DNA of 35,251 nt from Paracoccus sp. (in: a-proteobacteria) (GCA_030538705.1 JAUNTL010000024.1:1-35251); one strand, 5' to 3'. Counted from the first letter of the stretch, positions 17,072 through 24,834 are shown. The notes: generated from the letters alone by a model not told the origin. Numbers and translations: made by a program.

Positions 17072-18067
17072 TCAGCCGGCGCTGCCGGCGCTGTCTGCCG
17101 CAGGCGCGCCGCCACCTGCGCCCCGTGCTCCGGCCCCTGCCCCGACCCCTGCCCCGGCCACCGGTATCCGCAGCCGCACGCGCTTGATGCGGCGGGGATC
17201 GGCGTCCACGATCTCGAACTCGGCGCCCGAATCATGCGGGATCACCTCGCCGCGCACCGGCACGCGGCCCGTCAGCATGAAGATCAGGCCGCCCAGCGTA
17301 TCGACCTCCTCGCCCTCGTCATCGGCAGAAAGGGTCAGGCCGGTTTCGGCCTCGACCTCCTCCAGCGGCGCGCGGGCCTGAATCAGCCATTGGCCGGGTT
17401 TTTCCGCCAGCCACAGGCCGCCCTCGGCCTCGTCATGCTCGTCCTCGATCTCGCCTATGACCTGTTCGATCAGATCCTCGATGGTCACAAGGCCATCGAC
17501 ACCGCCATATTCGTCGATGACCAGCGCCATATGAATGCGTTTTTGCTGCATCTGTTGCAGCAGCATCCCGATCGGCATCGAGGGCGGAACATAAAGCAGC
17601 GGGCGCAGCAACGGGCGCAGCGCAAAGCGGCCCGTCGGGGCCTTTGCGCCAAAGCCATGTTTCAGCGCCAGATCCTTCAGCAAAAGCAGGCCCAGCGGAC
17701 TGTCCAGCGTGCCACGATAGACGGGGATGCGGGAAAAGCCGTGCTCGCGGAACATCTCGACCAGTTCGTCAAGGCTGGCGGTGACGGGCGCGGCGGTGAT
17801 CTCGACCTTGGGGACGGCCACGTCATCGACGCGCATCCGGCGCAGATTGACCATGCCGGGGGGCGGGCTGGCATGGCCGGTCGCGGCGGCAGCATCATCG
17901 GCATCGGAGGCCGCGCCGTCGCCGCCGGTGATCGCGCCCAGCAGGCGCGTCAGCAACCCGCGCTGCGCCGGAAGGTCGCGCCCGTCGCCCCCCACGCCAT
18001 CAGCCCATGCGGCAGGCTGCTCGGTGACAGAAGGGGCGGGGTCGGGACTTCGGCTGTCGTCGTTCAT
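17072..18067 (-). CDS. CBS-domain CorC/HlyC-type protein
   Basis: Cytosolic protein of 331 residues. A disordered N terminus (about 1-75) is followed by two CBS domains (about 80-215; MRVDDVAVPKVEITAAP, then HMALVIDEYGGVDGLVTIEDLIEQVIGEIEDEHD) and a C-terminal CorC_HlyC domain (about 225-305). No transmembrane DUF21 domain is present, as in the short CorC proteins encoded after ybeY. The last 25 residues are a Gly/Ala repeat-like tail. CorC proteins are linked to Mg/Co efflux and to phospholipid homeostasis; the exact role here is unknown. It follows ybeY after 42 bases. Confidence 0.9.
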   Translation of the reverse strand: MNDDSRSPDPAPSVTEQPAAWADGVGGDGRDLPAQRGLLTRLLGAITGGDGAASDADDAAAATGHASPPPGMVNLRRMRVDDVAVPKVEITAAPVTASLDELVEMFREHGFSRIPVYRGTLDSPLGLLLLKDLALKHGFGAKAPTGRFALRPLLRPLLYVPPSMPIGMLLQQMQQKRIHMALVIDEYGGVDGLVTIEDLIEQVIGEIEDEHDEAEGGLWLAEKPGQWLIQARAPLEEVEAETGLTLSADDEGEEVDTLGGLIFMLTGRVPVRGEVIPHDSGAEFEIVDADPRRIKRVRLRIPVAGAGVGAGAGARGAGGGAPAADSAGSAG

Positions 18068-18109
18068 GGGGTTCCGGGTCAGGTTTGTGGGGGTAACAGG
18101 GGGGAAAGC

Positions 18110-18625
18110 TCAGACGGGGGGCGCAGGTTCCGCATAGGGATCGCGAATTCCCAGACCGGCGAGGATAACGCGCTCTGCCGCCTCCATCACGGCGGCGTCG
18201 GCGTCGTTTTCATGGTCATAACCGGCCAGATGCAGGGTCGCGTGAATCAGCAGATGCGTGACGTGATCGGCCAGCGGCTTGCCTTGTGCCGCGGCCTCGG
18301 CGGTGCAGATGCCGAAGGCGATGGCGATGTCGCCCATCGCGTCCGTGTCGGGGGGAACAGGGACGGCGCCGGGCGCATGGGCCACATGCTCGACCGAGGG
18401 CCAGGACAGCACATTCGTCGCGCGCGGCTTGCCCCGGAAATCGGCGTTCAGCGCGGCGATGCGCGCATCGTCACAGCCCAGCACCACCACCTCGGCACCG
18501 GGGCGCCCGATATGGGCCAGTGCGGCCCCGCAGGCACGCGGCGCAAGGGCATCCAGCCCCGCGCCCGCCCAGTCCCCGGCCTCGATCACCACATCGACGG
18601 CACCACCGGCGTCATCGGCGTTCAT
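18110..18625 (-). CDS. ybeY: Endoribonuclease YbeY, 16S rRNA maturation
   Basis: Metal-dependent RNase of 171 residues needed for 16S rRNA 3' processing and ribosome quality control. The zinc motif HxxxHxxxxxH is present as His128, His132 and His138 (HATLHLAGYDH). The upstream segment NADFRGKPRATNVLSWP is the second family hallmark. It overlaps the phoH stop by 4 bases, giving the standard phoH-ybeY coupling. Confidence 0.96.
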   Translation of the reverse strand: MNADDAGGAVDVVIEAGDWAGAGLDALAPRACGAALAHIGRPGAEVVVLGCDDARIAALNADFRGKPRATNVLSWPSVEHVAHAPGAVPVPPDTDAMGDIAIAFGICTAEAAAQGKPLADHVTHLLIHATLHLAGYDHENDADAAVMEAAERVILAGLGIRDPYAEPAPPV

Positions 18626-19725
18626 GCGTCGCCCTCGGGCGGGCGGGCCGGGTTGCGCATGGTGCGCGGGCCGCCATCGGCCATATGGCCGCCGCCCGCC
18701 GCCGCATCCGCGTCATAGGCCTGAATGATGCGCGCGACCAGCGGATGACGCACCACATCCGAGGCCGTGAAATAGGAAAAGCTGATGCCCGGCACGCCTT
18801 TCAGGATATGTTCGGCCTCGACCAGCCCGCTGCCCTGCCCGCGCGGCAGGTCGATCTGGGTGCGGTCGCCAGTGATGACCATGCGGCTGCCCTGCCCCAG
18901 CCGGGTCAGGAACATCTTCATCTGCATGGGCGTGGCGTTCTGCGCCTCGTCCAGCACCACAAAGGCAGAGGCCAGCGTTCGCCCGCGCATGAAGGCCAGA
19001 GGCGCGATCTCGATGCGCTTTTCCTCCATCAGCTTGGCCATCTGCTTGCCGGGCAGAAAATCGTTCAGCGCGTCGTAAAGCGGCTGCATATAGGGATCGA
19101 CCTTGTCCTTCATGTCGCCCGGCAGAAAGCCCAGACGCTCGCCCGCCTCGACGGCGGGGCGCGACAGGATGATCTTGTCCACATGACCGCCGATCAGCAT
19201 CGTCACACCGACGGCGACGGCCAGATAGGTCTTGCCCGTGCCCGCCGGGCCGATGCCAAAGGCCAGTTCGTTGGCAAACAGGGCGCGGACATAGTCCTTT
19301 TGCGCCTCTGTGCGCGGCTCGACCGTCTTTTTGCGGGTGCGCAACTCGATCGGGCCGGCGGCGAACATCTCAAGCTGCTCGGCGGGGGTGCGGGCCTCGG
19401 CCACCGGGGTGACGGATTCGGCGCCCATGCGCAGTGCGGCCTCGATGTCGCCCTGTTCGACCGGGCGCCCGGCCTCCAGCCGGGCATAGAGCGCGCGCAG
19501 AATGGCGGCGGCCTCGGCCTGCGCATCCACCGCGCCCAGCACCGCCAGCAGATTGCCCCGGCGCAGGATATGCACGCCGGTTGCGGCCTCGATGCGGGCA
19601 AGGTTGCGGTCATGCGGGCCGCACAGGTCGATCAGCAGCCGGTTGTCGGGAAACTCGATCAGAGTTTCGGCAGGCGCGGGGCTGGCGGGGCCGCTTGTGG
19701 CGGCGGGCGTCGGGTTGGTGCCCAA
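18622..19725 (-). CDS. phoH: PhoH family ATPase/helicase-like protein
   Basis: PhoH-like ATPase often acting with YbeY in RNA metabolism. It has an N-terminal KH-like region (VHILRRGNLLAVLG), Walker A GPAGTGKTYLAVA, Walker B VVLDEAQNATP and the conserved GDRTQIDLPRGQGSGL. I place the start at a TTG at 19725 because GGAG lies 6 bases upstream, giving 367 residues; another TTG at 19779 would add 18 residues but has no visible ribosome site, and no ATG fits. Non-ATG initiation is inferred. The gene is coupled to ybeY. Confidence 0.9.
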   Translation of the reverse strand: MGTNPTPAATSGPASPAPAETLIEFPDNRLLIDLCGPHDRNLARIEAATGVHILRRGNLLAVLGAVDAQAEAAAILRALYARLEAGRPVEQGDIEAALRMGAESVTPVAEARTPAEQLEMFAAGPIELRTRKKTVEPRTEAQKDYVRALFANELAFGIGPAGTGKTYLAVAVGVTMLIGGHVDKIILSRPAVEAGERLGFLPGDMKDKVDPYMQPLYDALNDFLPGKQMAKLMEEKRIEIAPLAFMRGRTLASAFVVLDEAQNATPMQMKMFLTRLGQGSRMVITGDRTQIDLPRGQGSGLVEAEHILKGVPGISFSYFTASDVVRHPLVARIIQAYDADAAAGGGHMADGGPRTMRNPARPPEGDA

Positions 19726-19818
19726 GGCGGTCTCCGTTTGATGTGGCCCTATCGTGGCGGCAGGCGCGCGCGCGTGCAAGCGGGCAATCCGCCTGCGGGC
19801 GCAGGTTTCACCCGACTG

Positions 19819-20847
19819 TCACAGATAGCGGCGCGGGAAACGGCGGCCCAGACTGGTCAGAACCTCATAGCCGATGGTTCCGGCGGCGGCGGCCAGATCG
19901 TCAACGCCCTGATGCGGGCCGATAATTTCCAGCACAGGCGGTACATCCGGCAGGTCGGTCACATCGACCGTGATCGCATCCATCGACACGCGCCCCACGG
20001 CGGGAACCGGCCGGTCGCCCGCCCAAAGTCGCAGCTTTCCGCCCAAGGCGCGCGGCAGGCCATCGGCATAACCCGCACCCAGTGTGGCGATACGGGCGCG
20101 GCGCGGGGCGATCCAGCCCTCGCCATAGCCAACCGGGGCACCCGCCTCGATCTGGCGGATCTGCACGACCGGCAGCGCCAGCGAAACCACAGCCTCGGCC
20201 CCGGCAAAGGGCATCGCGCCATATAGGCCCACGCCGGGACGGATCAGGTCGAAATGATAATCCGGCCCCAACAGCACGCCCCCCGTCGCGGCGAGCGAGC
20301 GCGCAACCCCCGTGCCGTCGGTCGCCGCGCGAAAGGCGGCAAGCTGGCGGCGGCTGGCCGGGTGGTCGGCCTCGTCCGCGCAGGACAGATGCGACATCAG
20401 CAGCGCCGGGCGTGCGGCCAGCACCTCGGCGCGCAGCGCCGCCCAATCGCCCGCCGAAAAGCCCAGCCGGTTCATGCCGGTGTCGATATGGACCGCAAAG
20501 GGCGCGCCGGGCCGCATGGTCTGATGGCGAAACCACTGTTCGGGCGAGTTCACGACCGCGATCAGTCCGCGCGCGTCGTCCCCCTCGCGGATGCCCTCCA
20601 TCACAAAGATACGCCCGTCGGCGGGGACCAGATCGCGGATCGCGCGGCCCTCATGCGCCTGCGCGACAAAGAAATCGCGCGCGCCTGCCGCCGTCAGTGC
20701 AGGCACCGCCCGCGCGGCCCCGGTCCCGTAGGCATCCGCCTTGACCACGGCGCCCGCGCGCGCGGTCCCGGCGCGCGCAGCCAGCGCCGTCCAGTTGCGC
20801 ACCAGCGCGCCAAGGTCGATGGTCAGTCCGGCGAAATCATGTTCCAT
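19819..20847 (-). CDS. alr: Alanine racemase
   Basis: PLP enzyme of 342 residues that makes D-alanine for peptidoglycan. The PLP-binding Lys lies in AGAVVKADAYGTGA, the catalytic Tyr in ATLGAGYADGLPR, and the C terminus ends with the usual YEVLTSLGRRFPRRY. The length is slightly short but covers both the TIM barrel and the C-terminal beta domain. It is divergent from pccB (160-base spacer) and is the first gene of the alr-phoH-ybeY-corC group, 93 bases before the phoH start. Confidence 0.95.
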   Translation of the reverse strand: MEHDFAGLTIDLGALVRNWTALAARAGTARAGAVVKADAYGTGAARAVPALTAAGARDFFVAQAHEGRAIRDLVPADGRIFVMEGIREGDDARGLIAVVNSPEQWFRHQTMRPGAPFAVHIDTGMNRLGFSAGDWAALRAEVLAARPALLMSHLSCADEADHPASRRQLAAFRAATDGTGVARSLAATGGVLLGPDYHFDLIRPGVGLYGAMPFAGAEAVVSLALPVVQIRQIEAGAPVGYGEGWIAPRRARIATLGAGYADGLPRALGGKLRLWAGDRPVPAVGRVSMDAITVDVTDLPDVPPVLEIIGPHQGVDDLAAAAGTIGYEVLTSLGRRFPRRYL

Positions 20848-20887
20848 GCCCGCCCGATACCGCAGCCGGACCGAGTCGCCTAGCCCA

Positions 20888-20934
20888 TTCGCAATTTTGC
20901 ATTTTGCAATGCAGACGCGACGCATATTTTGCAA
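20888..20934. promoter_or_regulatory. AT-rich GCAA-box cluster between alr and pccB, candidate operator
   Basis: An AT-rich island in very GC-rich DNA. It has TTCGCAA at 20888, TTTTGCA at 20895, TTTTGCAA at 20902 and TTTTGCAA at 20927; the last two are exact copies 25 bp apart. It lies 74-120 bases before pccB. In Rhodobacter, propionyl-CoA carboxylase expression is controlled by the short-chain acyl-CoA regulator PccR, whose sites, as I recall, contain TTTGCAA-type sequences. The link to such a regulator is inferred. Confidence 0.5.
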
Positions 20935-21007
20935 GCCTGCCCCTTTCCGCTTCACCCACGGCGCCGCTGCGGATAATGTCGTGCAAAGCTGACCGAGGGG
21001 GCGCGCC

Positions 21008-22540
21008 ATGAAGGACATTCTGGGTGAATTGGAACAGCGGCGCGAGGCCGCGCGTCTGGGCGGCGGACAGCGGCGCATCGACGCGCAGCACGCGCGCGGC
21101 AAGCTGACAGCACGTGAGCGCATCGAATTGCTGCTGGACGAAGGCAGCTTTGAGGAATTCGACATGTTCGTGCGCCACCGCAGCACCGATTTCGGCATGG
21201 AGGCCGACCGCCCCTATGGCGACGGCGTTGTCACCGGCTGGGGCACGATCAATGGCCGCATGGTCTATGTGTTCAGCCAGGATTTCACCGTATTCGGCGG
21301 CAGCCTGTCCGAAACGCACGCACAGAAAATCTGCAAGATCATGGATATGGCCCTGCAAAACGGCGCCCCCGTCATCGGCATCAACGATTCGGGCGGCGCG
21401 CGGATTCAAGAGGGCGTGGCCAGTCTGGCCGGTTATGCCGAGGTGTTTCAGCGCAACATCATGGCCTCGGGCGTGGTGCCGCAGATCAGCCTTATCATGG
21501 GCCCATGCGCGGGCGGCGCGGTTTACAGCCCCGCGATGACCGACTTTATCTTTATGGTCAAAGACACCTCTTACATGTTCGTGACCGGCCCCGATGTGGT
21601 GAAAACCGTCACGAACGAGGTCGTCACCGCCGAGGAGCTGGGCGGTGCCAGCACGCATACCCGCAAATCATCGGTGGCCGACGGGGCCTATGAAAACGAT
21701 GTCGAGGCGCTGACCGAGACGCGGCGGTTCTTTGATTTCCTGCCGCTGTCGAATCGCGACCGCGCACCGACCCGGCCCTTTTACGACCAGCCGGGGCGGC
21801 TGGAACCCAGCCTTGACACGCTGGTGCCGTCGAATCCGAATCAGCCCTACGACATGAAGGAGCTGATCGTCAAACTGGCCGACGAAGGCGATTTCTTCGA
21901 GATTCAAAAGGATTACGCCGCCAATATCATCATCGGCTTTGTGCGGATGGAGGGGCAGACGGTCGGCGTCGTCGCCAATCAGCCGATGGTGCTGGCGGGC
22001 TGTCTGGACATCGACAGCAGCCGCAAGGCCGCGCGCTTTGTGCGGTTCTGCGATGCCTTTGAAATCCCGATCCTGACGCTGGTTGACGTGCCCGGTTTTC
22101 TGCCCGGCACGGCGCAGGAATATGGCGGCGTCATCAAGCATGGCGCGAAACTGCTGTTCGCTTACGGCGAGGCGACCGTGCCCAAGGTCACGGTCATCAC
22201 CCGCAAGGCCTATGGCGGGGCCTATGACGTCATGGCCTCGAAACACCTGCGGGGCGATTTCAACTATGCCTGGCCCACGGCAGAAATCGCCGTAATGGGG
22301 GCCAAGGGCGCGACCGAGATCCTCTATCGCAGTGAATTGGGCGACCCCGACAAGATCGCCGCACGAACCCGCGATTACGAGGACCGCTTTGCCAACCCCT
22401 TTGTCGCCGCCGAAAAGGGTTTTATCGACGAGGTCATCCAGCCGCGTTCGACCCGGTTGCGGGTGACGCGTGCGCTGGCGTCCCTGCGCGGCAAAAAACT
22501 GTCGAACCCGTGGAAAAAACACGACAATATCCCGCTTTGA
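21008..22540 (+). CDS. pccB: Propionyl-CoA carboxylase beta subunit (carboxyltransferase)
   Basis: A 510-residue biotin-dependent carboxyltransferase that moves CO2 from biotin to propionyl-CoA, giving methylmalonyl-CoA. It has both crotonase-like halves: SGGARIQEG and [17 protein letters not shown] in the N half, and [28 protein letters not shown] with [15 protein letters not shown] in the C half. The length and the end [11 protein letters not shown] match PccB of Rhodobacteraceae. GAGGGGG precedes the ATG. The partner pccA lies 2.3 kb downstream. Confidence 0.97.
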   Translation: MKDILGELEQRREAARLGGGQRRIDAQHARGKLTARERIELLLDEGSFEEFDMFVRHRSTDFGMEADRPYGDGVVTGWGTINGRMVYVFSQDFTVFGGSLSETHAQKICKIMDMALQNGAPVIGINDSGGARIQEGVASLAGYAEVFQRNIMASGVVPQISLIMGPCAGGAVYSPAMTDFIFMVKDTSYMFVTGPDVVKTVTNEVVTAEELGGASTHTRKSSVADGAYENDVEALTETRRFFDFLPLSNRDRAPTRPFYDQPGRLEPSLDTLVPSNPNQPYDMKELIVKLADEGDFFEIQKDYAANIIIGFVRMEGQTVGVVANQPMVLAGCLDIDSSRKAARFVRFCDAFEIPILTLVDVPGFLPGTAQEYGGVIKHGAKLLFAYGEATVPKVTVITRKAYGGAYDVMASKHLRGDFNYAWPTAEIAVMGAKGATEILYRSELGDPDKIAARTRDYEDRFANPFVAAEKGFIDEVIQPRSTRLRVTRALASLRGKKLSNPWKKHDNIPL

Positions 22541-22542
22541 CG

Positions 22543-23193
22543 ATGCTGGCCCTCGCCCTGATTCCCGCGCCCCTGATGGCTGCGGCGGCGCCTGCCGCCG
22601 ATGCGGTGCTGACGACGCCCTCGGGCGCCGAGGTCAGCCTGCAAGAGGTTCTGACCGGCGATCAGGGCATGGGTGCGATCTGGCGCTTTCGCTTTGTGAT
22701 GCCCAGCCTTGCAGAGCGGATGCCGCCCATGCCCGAGGGCGAATGGGACGGCATCACCGCAGAGGACGCGGCCGAACTGGCGCGGCTGGGGCTGCCCGCC
22801 GCGCCCGGCCCGCTGGACGCCACAGCCTTCGGCGATGGCGGCCATGACGACAGCGGCCTTGTCACGCTGGAGGAGTTGCAGGCCGAGGGGGCCATCGACA
22901 ATCACATCATCCTGACCCTGCCGGACGAGCCGGGCGCCGATCTGCCTTCGGTTCCCGCCGATCCCGATGTGCTGCTGCAAGACCCGCAACACGCCGATAT
23001 CGTCTGGCTGTGCGAGACGGTGGCGCTGCCCATGCTGCCGCCAAAGGGTGCGGCGGGGCGGCCTGCGCAGATCGTCATCTCGCTGTCCGACCGTGCAACC
23101 GCCTTTGGCGAGATCGACCCCGAGGCCGTCCAGCTTTTCGAGGGGTTTTCGCCCTCTGACGACAACCAGTTCTGCCTGTGGGAGCCGTGGTAA
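22543..23193 (+). CDS. Secreted DUF6497-like protein after pccB
   Basis: A 216-residue protein that starts 2 bases after the pccB stop with a signal peptide (MLALALIPAPLMAAAAPA). The mature protein contains SGAEVSLQEVLTGDQGMGAIWRFRF and ends IVISLSDRATAFGEIDPEAVQLFEGF, then CLWEPW. This resembles small DUF6497 proteins that I recall beside pccB in Rhodobacteraceae; an acidic insert of about 70 residues in the middle (WDGITAEDAAELARLG to LTLEELQAEG-like region) makes this one longer. A GTG at 22510 inside pccB is a possible longer start. Function unknown. Confidence 0.7.
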   Translation: MLALALIPAPLMAAAAPAADAVLTTPSGAEVSLQEVLTGDQGMGAIWRFRFVMPSLAERMPPMPEGEWDGITAEDAAELARLGLPAAPGPLDATAFGDGGHDDSGLVTLEELQAEGAIDNHIILTLPDEPGADLPSVPADPDVLLQDPQHADIVWLCETVALPMLPPKGAAGRPAQIVISLSDRATAFGEIDPEAVQLFEGFSPSDDNQFCLWEPW

Positions 23194-23293
23194 TGCCCAA
23201 CCCAGCCTTTGCCCGTCATAGCTTTTCCGGGCAGCCCTTTGAACATTCTGCGGCTTTCCGGCAACAGTCGCGGCCGCTGCGAGGCGCGATCAC

Positions 23294-23387
23294 GGGGCTG
23301 TGGGGTGACGCTGCATCGCCGAGGGCTACCATGCAGCCCCAGTCGCATATCGCGGCTGCATCAACCCGTCGGGGGTCTGAACCCCCG
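23294..23387 (+). other. Structured leader upstream of the 40-residue lipoprotein
   Basis: The 214 bases between the DUF6497-like gene and the next small gene hold no ORF of note but several inverted repeats. GGGGCTG at 23294 pairs with CAGCCCC at 23334, while CTGCAT at 23311 pairs with ATGCAG at 23331. The two share CAG and cannot both form fully. A third hairpin, CGGGGGT (23370) with ACCCCCG (23381), ends just before the ribosome site. It may be a leader, an sRNA or a terminator; undetermined. Confidence 0.4.
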
Positions 23388-23407
23388 CGTCACAGGAGCA
23401 GTCATCC

Positions 23408-23530
23408 ATGTCCAAGAAACTGGCCCTCGCGCTGGCACTCGTCGGTTTTGTTGCCGCTTGTGCCCAGCAGCCGCAACCCGCCCCGGTCACCGTGGTCACC
23501 CCCGAGCCGACCTTCAGCGGCAAATACTGA
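23408..23530 (+). CDS. 40-residue lipoprotein
   Basis: A very short gene. AGGAG lies 9 bases before the ATG. The product MSKKLALALALVGFVAACAQ is followed by a Pro/Thr/Val tail ending TFSGKY. The hydrophobic segment and VAAC lipobox (Cys18) predict a 23-residue mature lipopeptide anchored to a membrane. Its position between pccB and pccA is shared with two other small lipoprotein genes. No function is known to me. Confidence 0.75.
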   Translation: MSKKLALALALVGFVAACAQQPQPAPVTVVTPEPTFSGKY

Positions 23531-23550
23531 TCGCTCTTGCGCGACCATCC

Positions 23551-23577
23551 GGGCGTGCCGGTCTGACCGGCGCGCCC
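23551..23577 (+). terminator. Strong hairpin after the small lipoprotein gene
   Basis: Inverted repeat GGGCGTGCCGGTC (23551-23563) and GACCGGCGCGCCC (23565-23577), complementary with one G-U pair, 20 bases after the stop. There is no T-run, so it could be a processing or stabilising structure rather than a terminator. Confidence 0.5.
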
Positions 23578-23617
23578 CTGCCGCCTCCGCCCTTGTCGTT
23601 GACCGGGGGGTGCGGAC

Positions 23618-24061
23618 ATGAAAAAGCATCGCGGCTTTCCCTCGCGCCTGCCTTCGTCGGATTACCAGTTCACGATCCGGCGCGCGAACAAGAAAGGCCC
23701 CACAAAGCTGATCGCACGCGAACGCTATCGCGACCGCAGCGCCGCTGACCGGCGCGCGGATGCGGGCTTTCTGGCTGCCCTGATCGCCCAGTTCGGTGAC
23801 GAGCCGTTCGAGCGCGGCAACCTGGACGCGGGGCGCCTTTCATGGCTGCTGAACCGCGAGGTCATCGCCGTCGGCAAGCTGAATCCCACCGATTATGCCC
23901 AGCTTTTGCGTGTCGATCTGCGCAAGGCCGAGGCCGGTTTCCCGGCCCTGTTCGCCACCGAGGCCGAGGATTTCGGCTTTGACGATGACGCGGACGACTG
24001 GGACGACGACGATTTCGACGCGGATGATGACGGAAGCGACGACGGCGAGGGCGCGCCATGA
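23618..24061 (+). CDS. Protein with acidic C-terminal tail, unknown function
   Basis: A 147-residue soluble protein. The basic N terminus (KKHRGFPSRLPSSDYQFTIRRANKKGPTKLIARERYRDRS) is followed by a helical middle part (LIAQFGDEPFERGNLDAGRLSWLLNREVIAVGKLNPTD-like segments) and a tail that is almost entirely Asp (DDDADDWDDDDFDADDDGSDDGEG). The opposite charges at the two ends could bind nucleic acid or a basic partner; this is inference. I do not recognise a family. It lies in the same direction between pccB and pccA. Confidence 0.65.
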   Translation: MKKHRGFPSRLPSSDYQFTIRRANKKGPTKLIARERYRDRSAADRRADAGFLAALIAQFGDEPFERGNLDAGRLSWLLNREVIAVGKLNPTDYAQLLRVDLRKAEAGFPALFATEAEDFGFDDDADDWDDDDFDADDDGSDDGEGAP

Positions 24062-24136
24062 ACCGGCAATCACCCGCCGATCACGCGCCCAACGGTGTCT
24101 TTTCACGGGGTTTTCAGTTTCCTGTGTCTGCAAAAG

Positions 24137-24152
24137 CTGTCATCCTTGACAG
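24137..24152. promoter_or_regulatory. Palindrome CTGTCA-N4-TGACAG over a TTGACA box
   Basis: A perfect 6-bp inverted repeat with a 4-base spacer, about 45 bases before the next lipoprotein ATG. It overlaps a consensus -35 hexamer TTGACA (24146-24151), so a protein bound here could control that promoter. No good -10 was found. A GCCCC-GAAT-GGGGC hairpin follows at 24163-24176. Confidence 0.45.
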
Positions 24153-24197
24153 GCAGATAAACGCCCCGAATGGGGCCACAGATACAGGCAGTGAACC

Positions 24198-24437
24198 ATG
24201 CGTAAGATTTCCGGCCGCCTTGGCGCGGTCCTGTTGTGCACGGGCATTGTGGCGGGTTGCGCCCAGCAACCCGGCATGGCCCCCGTTTCCCCCAAGGTGC
24301 AGCGCGCGGCCATCGGCGGCGTCGCCGGTGCCGTCACCGCAAAAGCCTTTGACCAGGACATCGGCAAGGGCGCGCTTGCGGGTGCGACCATCGGCGCGCT
24401 GTGCGACGATCTCGGTCTGTGCCAACCCGCCTACTAA
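24198..24437 (+). CDS. Small glycine-rich lipoprotein with CDDLGLC tail (copy 1)
   Basis: A 79-residue lipoprotein. The signal peptide ends in the lipobox IVAGC (Cys about residue 21). The mature part has Gly/Ala-rich helix pairs (AAIGGVAGAVTAKAF and GALAGATIGAL) like a glycine-zipper membrane-inserting protein, then CDDLGLCQPAY with a Cys pair that could form a disulfide. The gene 90 bases downstream encodes a related protein with the same plan. Function unknown; glycine-zipper lipoproteins are often found at the outer membrane. Confidence 0.75.
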   Translation: MRKISGRLGAVLLCTGIVAGCAQQPGMAPVSPKVQRAAIGGVAGAVTAKAFDQDIGKGALAGATIGALCDDLGLCQPAY

Positions 24438-24527
24438 CCTCCATCGTCCCTCCACATGGGGGGATGAAACCGGAACCGTGCCGGGCGCGTTGAAGCTCGG
24501 GTCCAACAAGGAACAAGGACAACTCAG

Positions 24528-24749
24528 ATGCGGAACATTCGTCTTGCCCTCGCGGGCGCCCTTTTCGCCAGCGCGGCTGTGGCCGGTTGCACCATGCCGA
24601 CCTCCAAGGCCGATCAGGCCATCATCGGCGCGGGCGTCGGCGCGGTCGCGGCTGACCTCACCGGACAAAGCGTCGCTGCGGGCGCCGTCGCCGGTGCCGC
24701 TGCGGGCTATATCTGCGACGATCTGGGCGTCTGCCGCCCCCGCCGCTAA
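24528..24749 (+). CDS. Small glycine-rich lipoprotein with CDDLGVC tail (copy 2)
   Basis: A 73-residue lipoprotein with lipobox AVAGC (Cys about residue 21). Glycine-zipper-like segments (AIIGAGVGAVAADL and AAGAVAGAAAGYI) lead to the tail CDDLGVCRPRR, which matches CDDLGLCQP of the preceding protein. The pair therefore looks like a tandem duplication. AAGGA precedes the ATG. A hairpin (24763-24778) and a clear terminator (24800-24830) follow, separating the small genes from pccA. Confidence 0.75.
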   Translation: MRNIRLALAGALFASAAVAGCTMPTSKADQAIIGAGVGAVAADLTGQSVAAGAVAGAAAGYICDDLGVCRPRR

Positions 24750-24799
24750 GCGCCGGTCTTCGCCGCGCCCCGGCGCGGTGATCGCTGCACCCCATCATC

Positions 24800-24834
24800 A
24801 GGCCGTCCCCGTCATGTTCGGGGGCGGCCTTTGT
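24800..24834 (+). terminator. Rho-independent-like terminator before pccA
   Basis: AGGCCGTCCCCG (24800-24811) pairs with CGGGGGCGGCCT (24819-24830), a 12-bp stem with one G-U pair, 7-base loop, then TTTG. It ends 43 bases before the pccA start, so pccA probably has its own promoter or depends on read-through. Confidence 0.7.

Noticed and set aside
15875-18718. A 947-codon plus-strand open frame across the PAS_5, CorC and YbeY genes
   Set aside because: It spans three recognisable minus-strand genes and their spacers; composition is typical of a GC-rich antisense shadow, and it has no ribosome site.
19741-19779. ATG start for phoH
   Set aside because: No in-frame ATG exists upstream of the conserved region within a sensible distance; only TTG codons fit.
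18286-20226. A 646-codon plus-strand open frame opposite phoH and alr
   Set aside because: Antisense shadow: Arg/His/Gln-rich with no signature, while the opposite strand encodes well-conserved proteins.
24163-24176. GCCCC-GAAT-GGGGC as a terminator
   Set aside because: The stem is only 5 bp, has no T-run and lies between a -35-like box and the next start.
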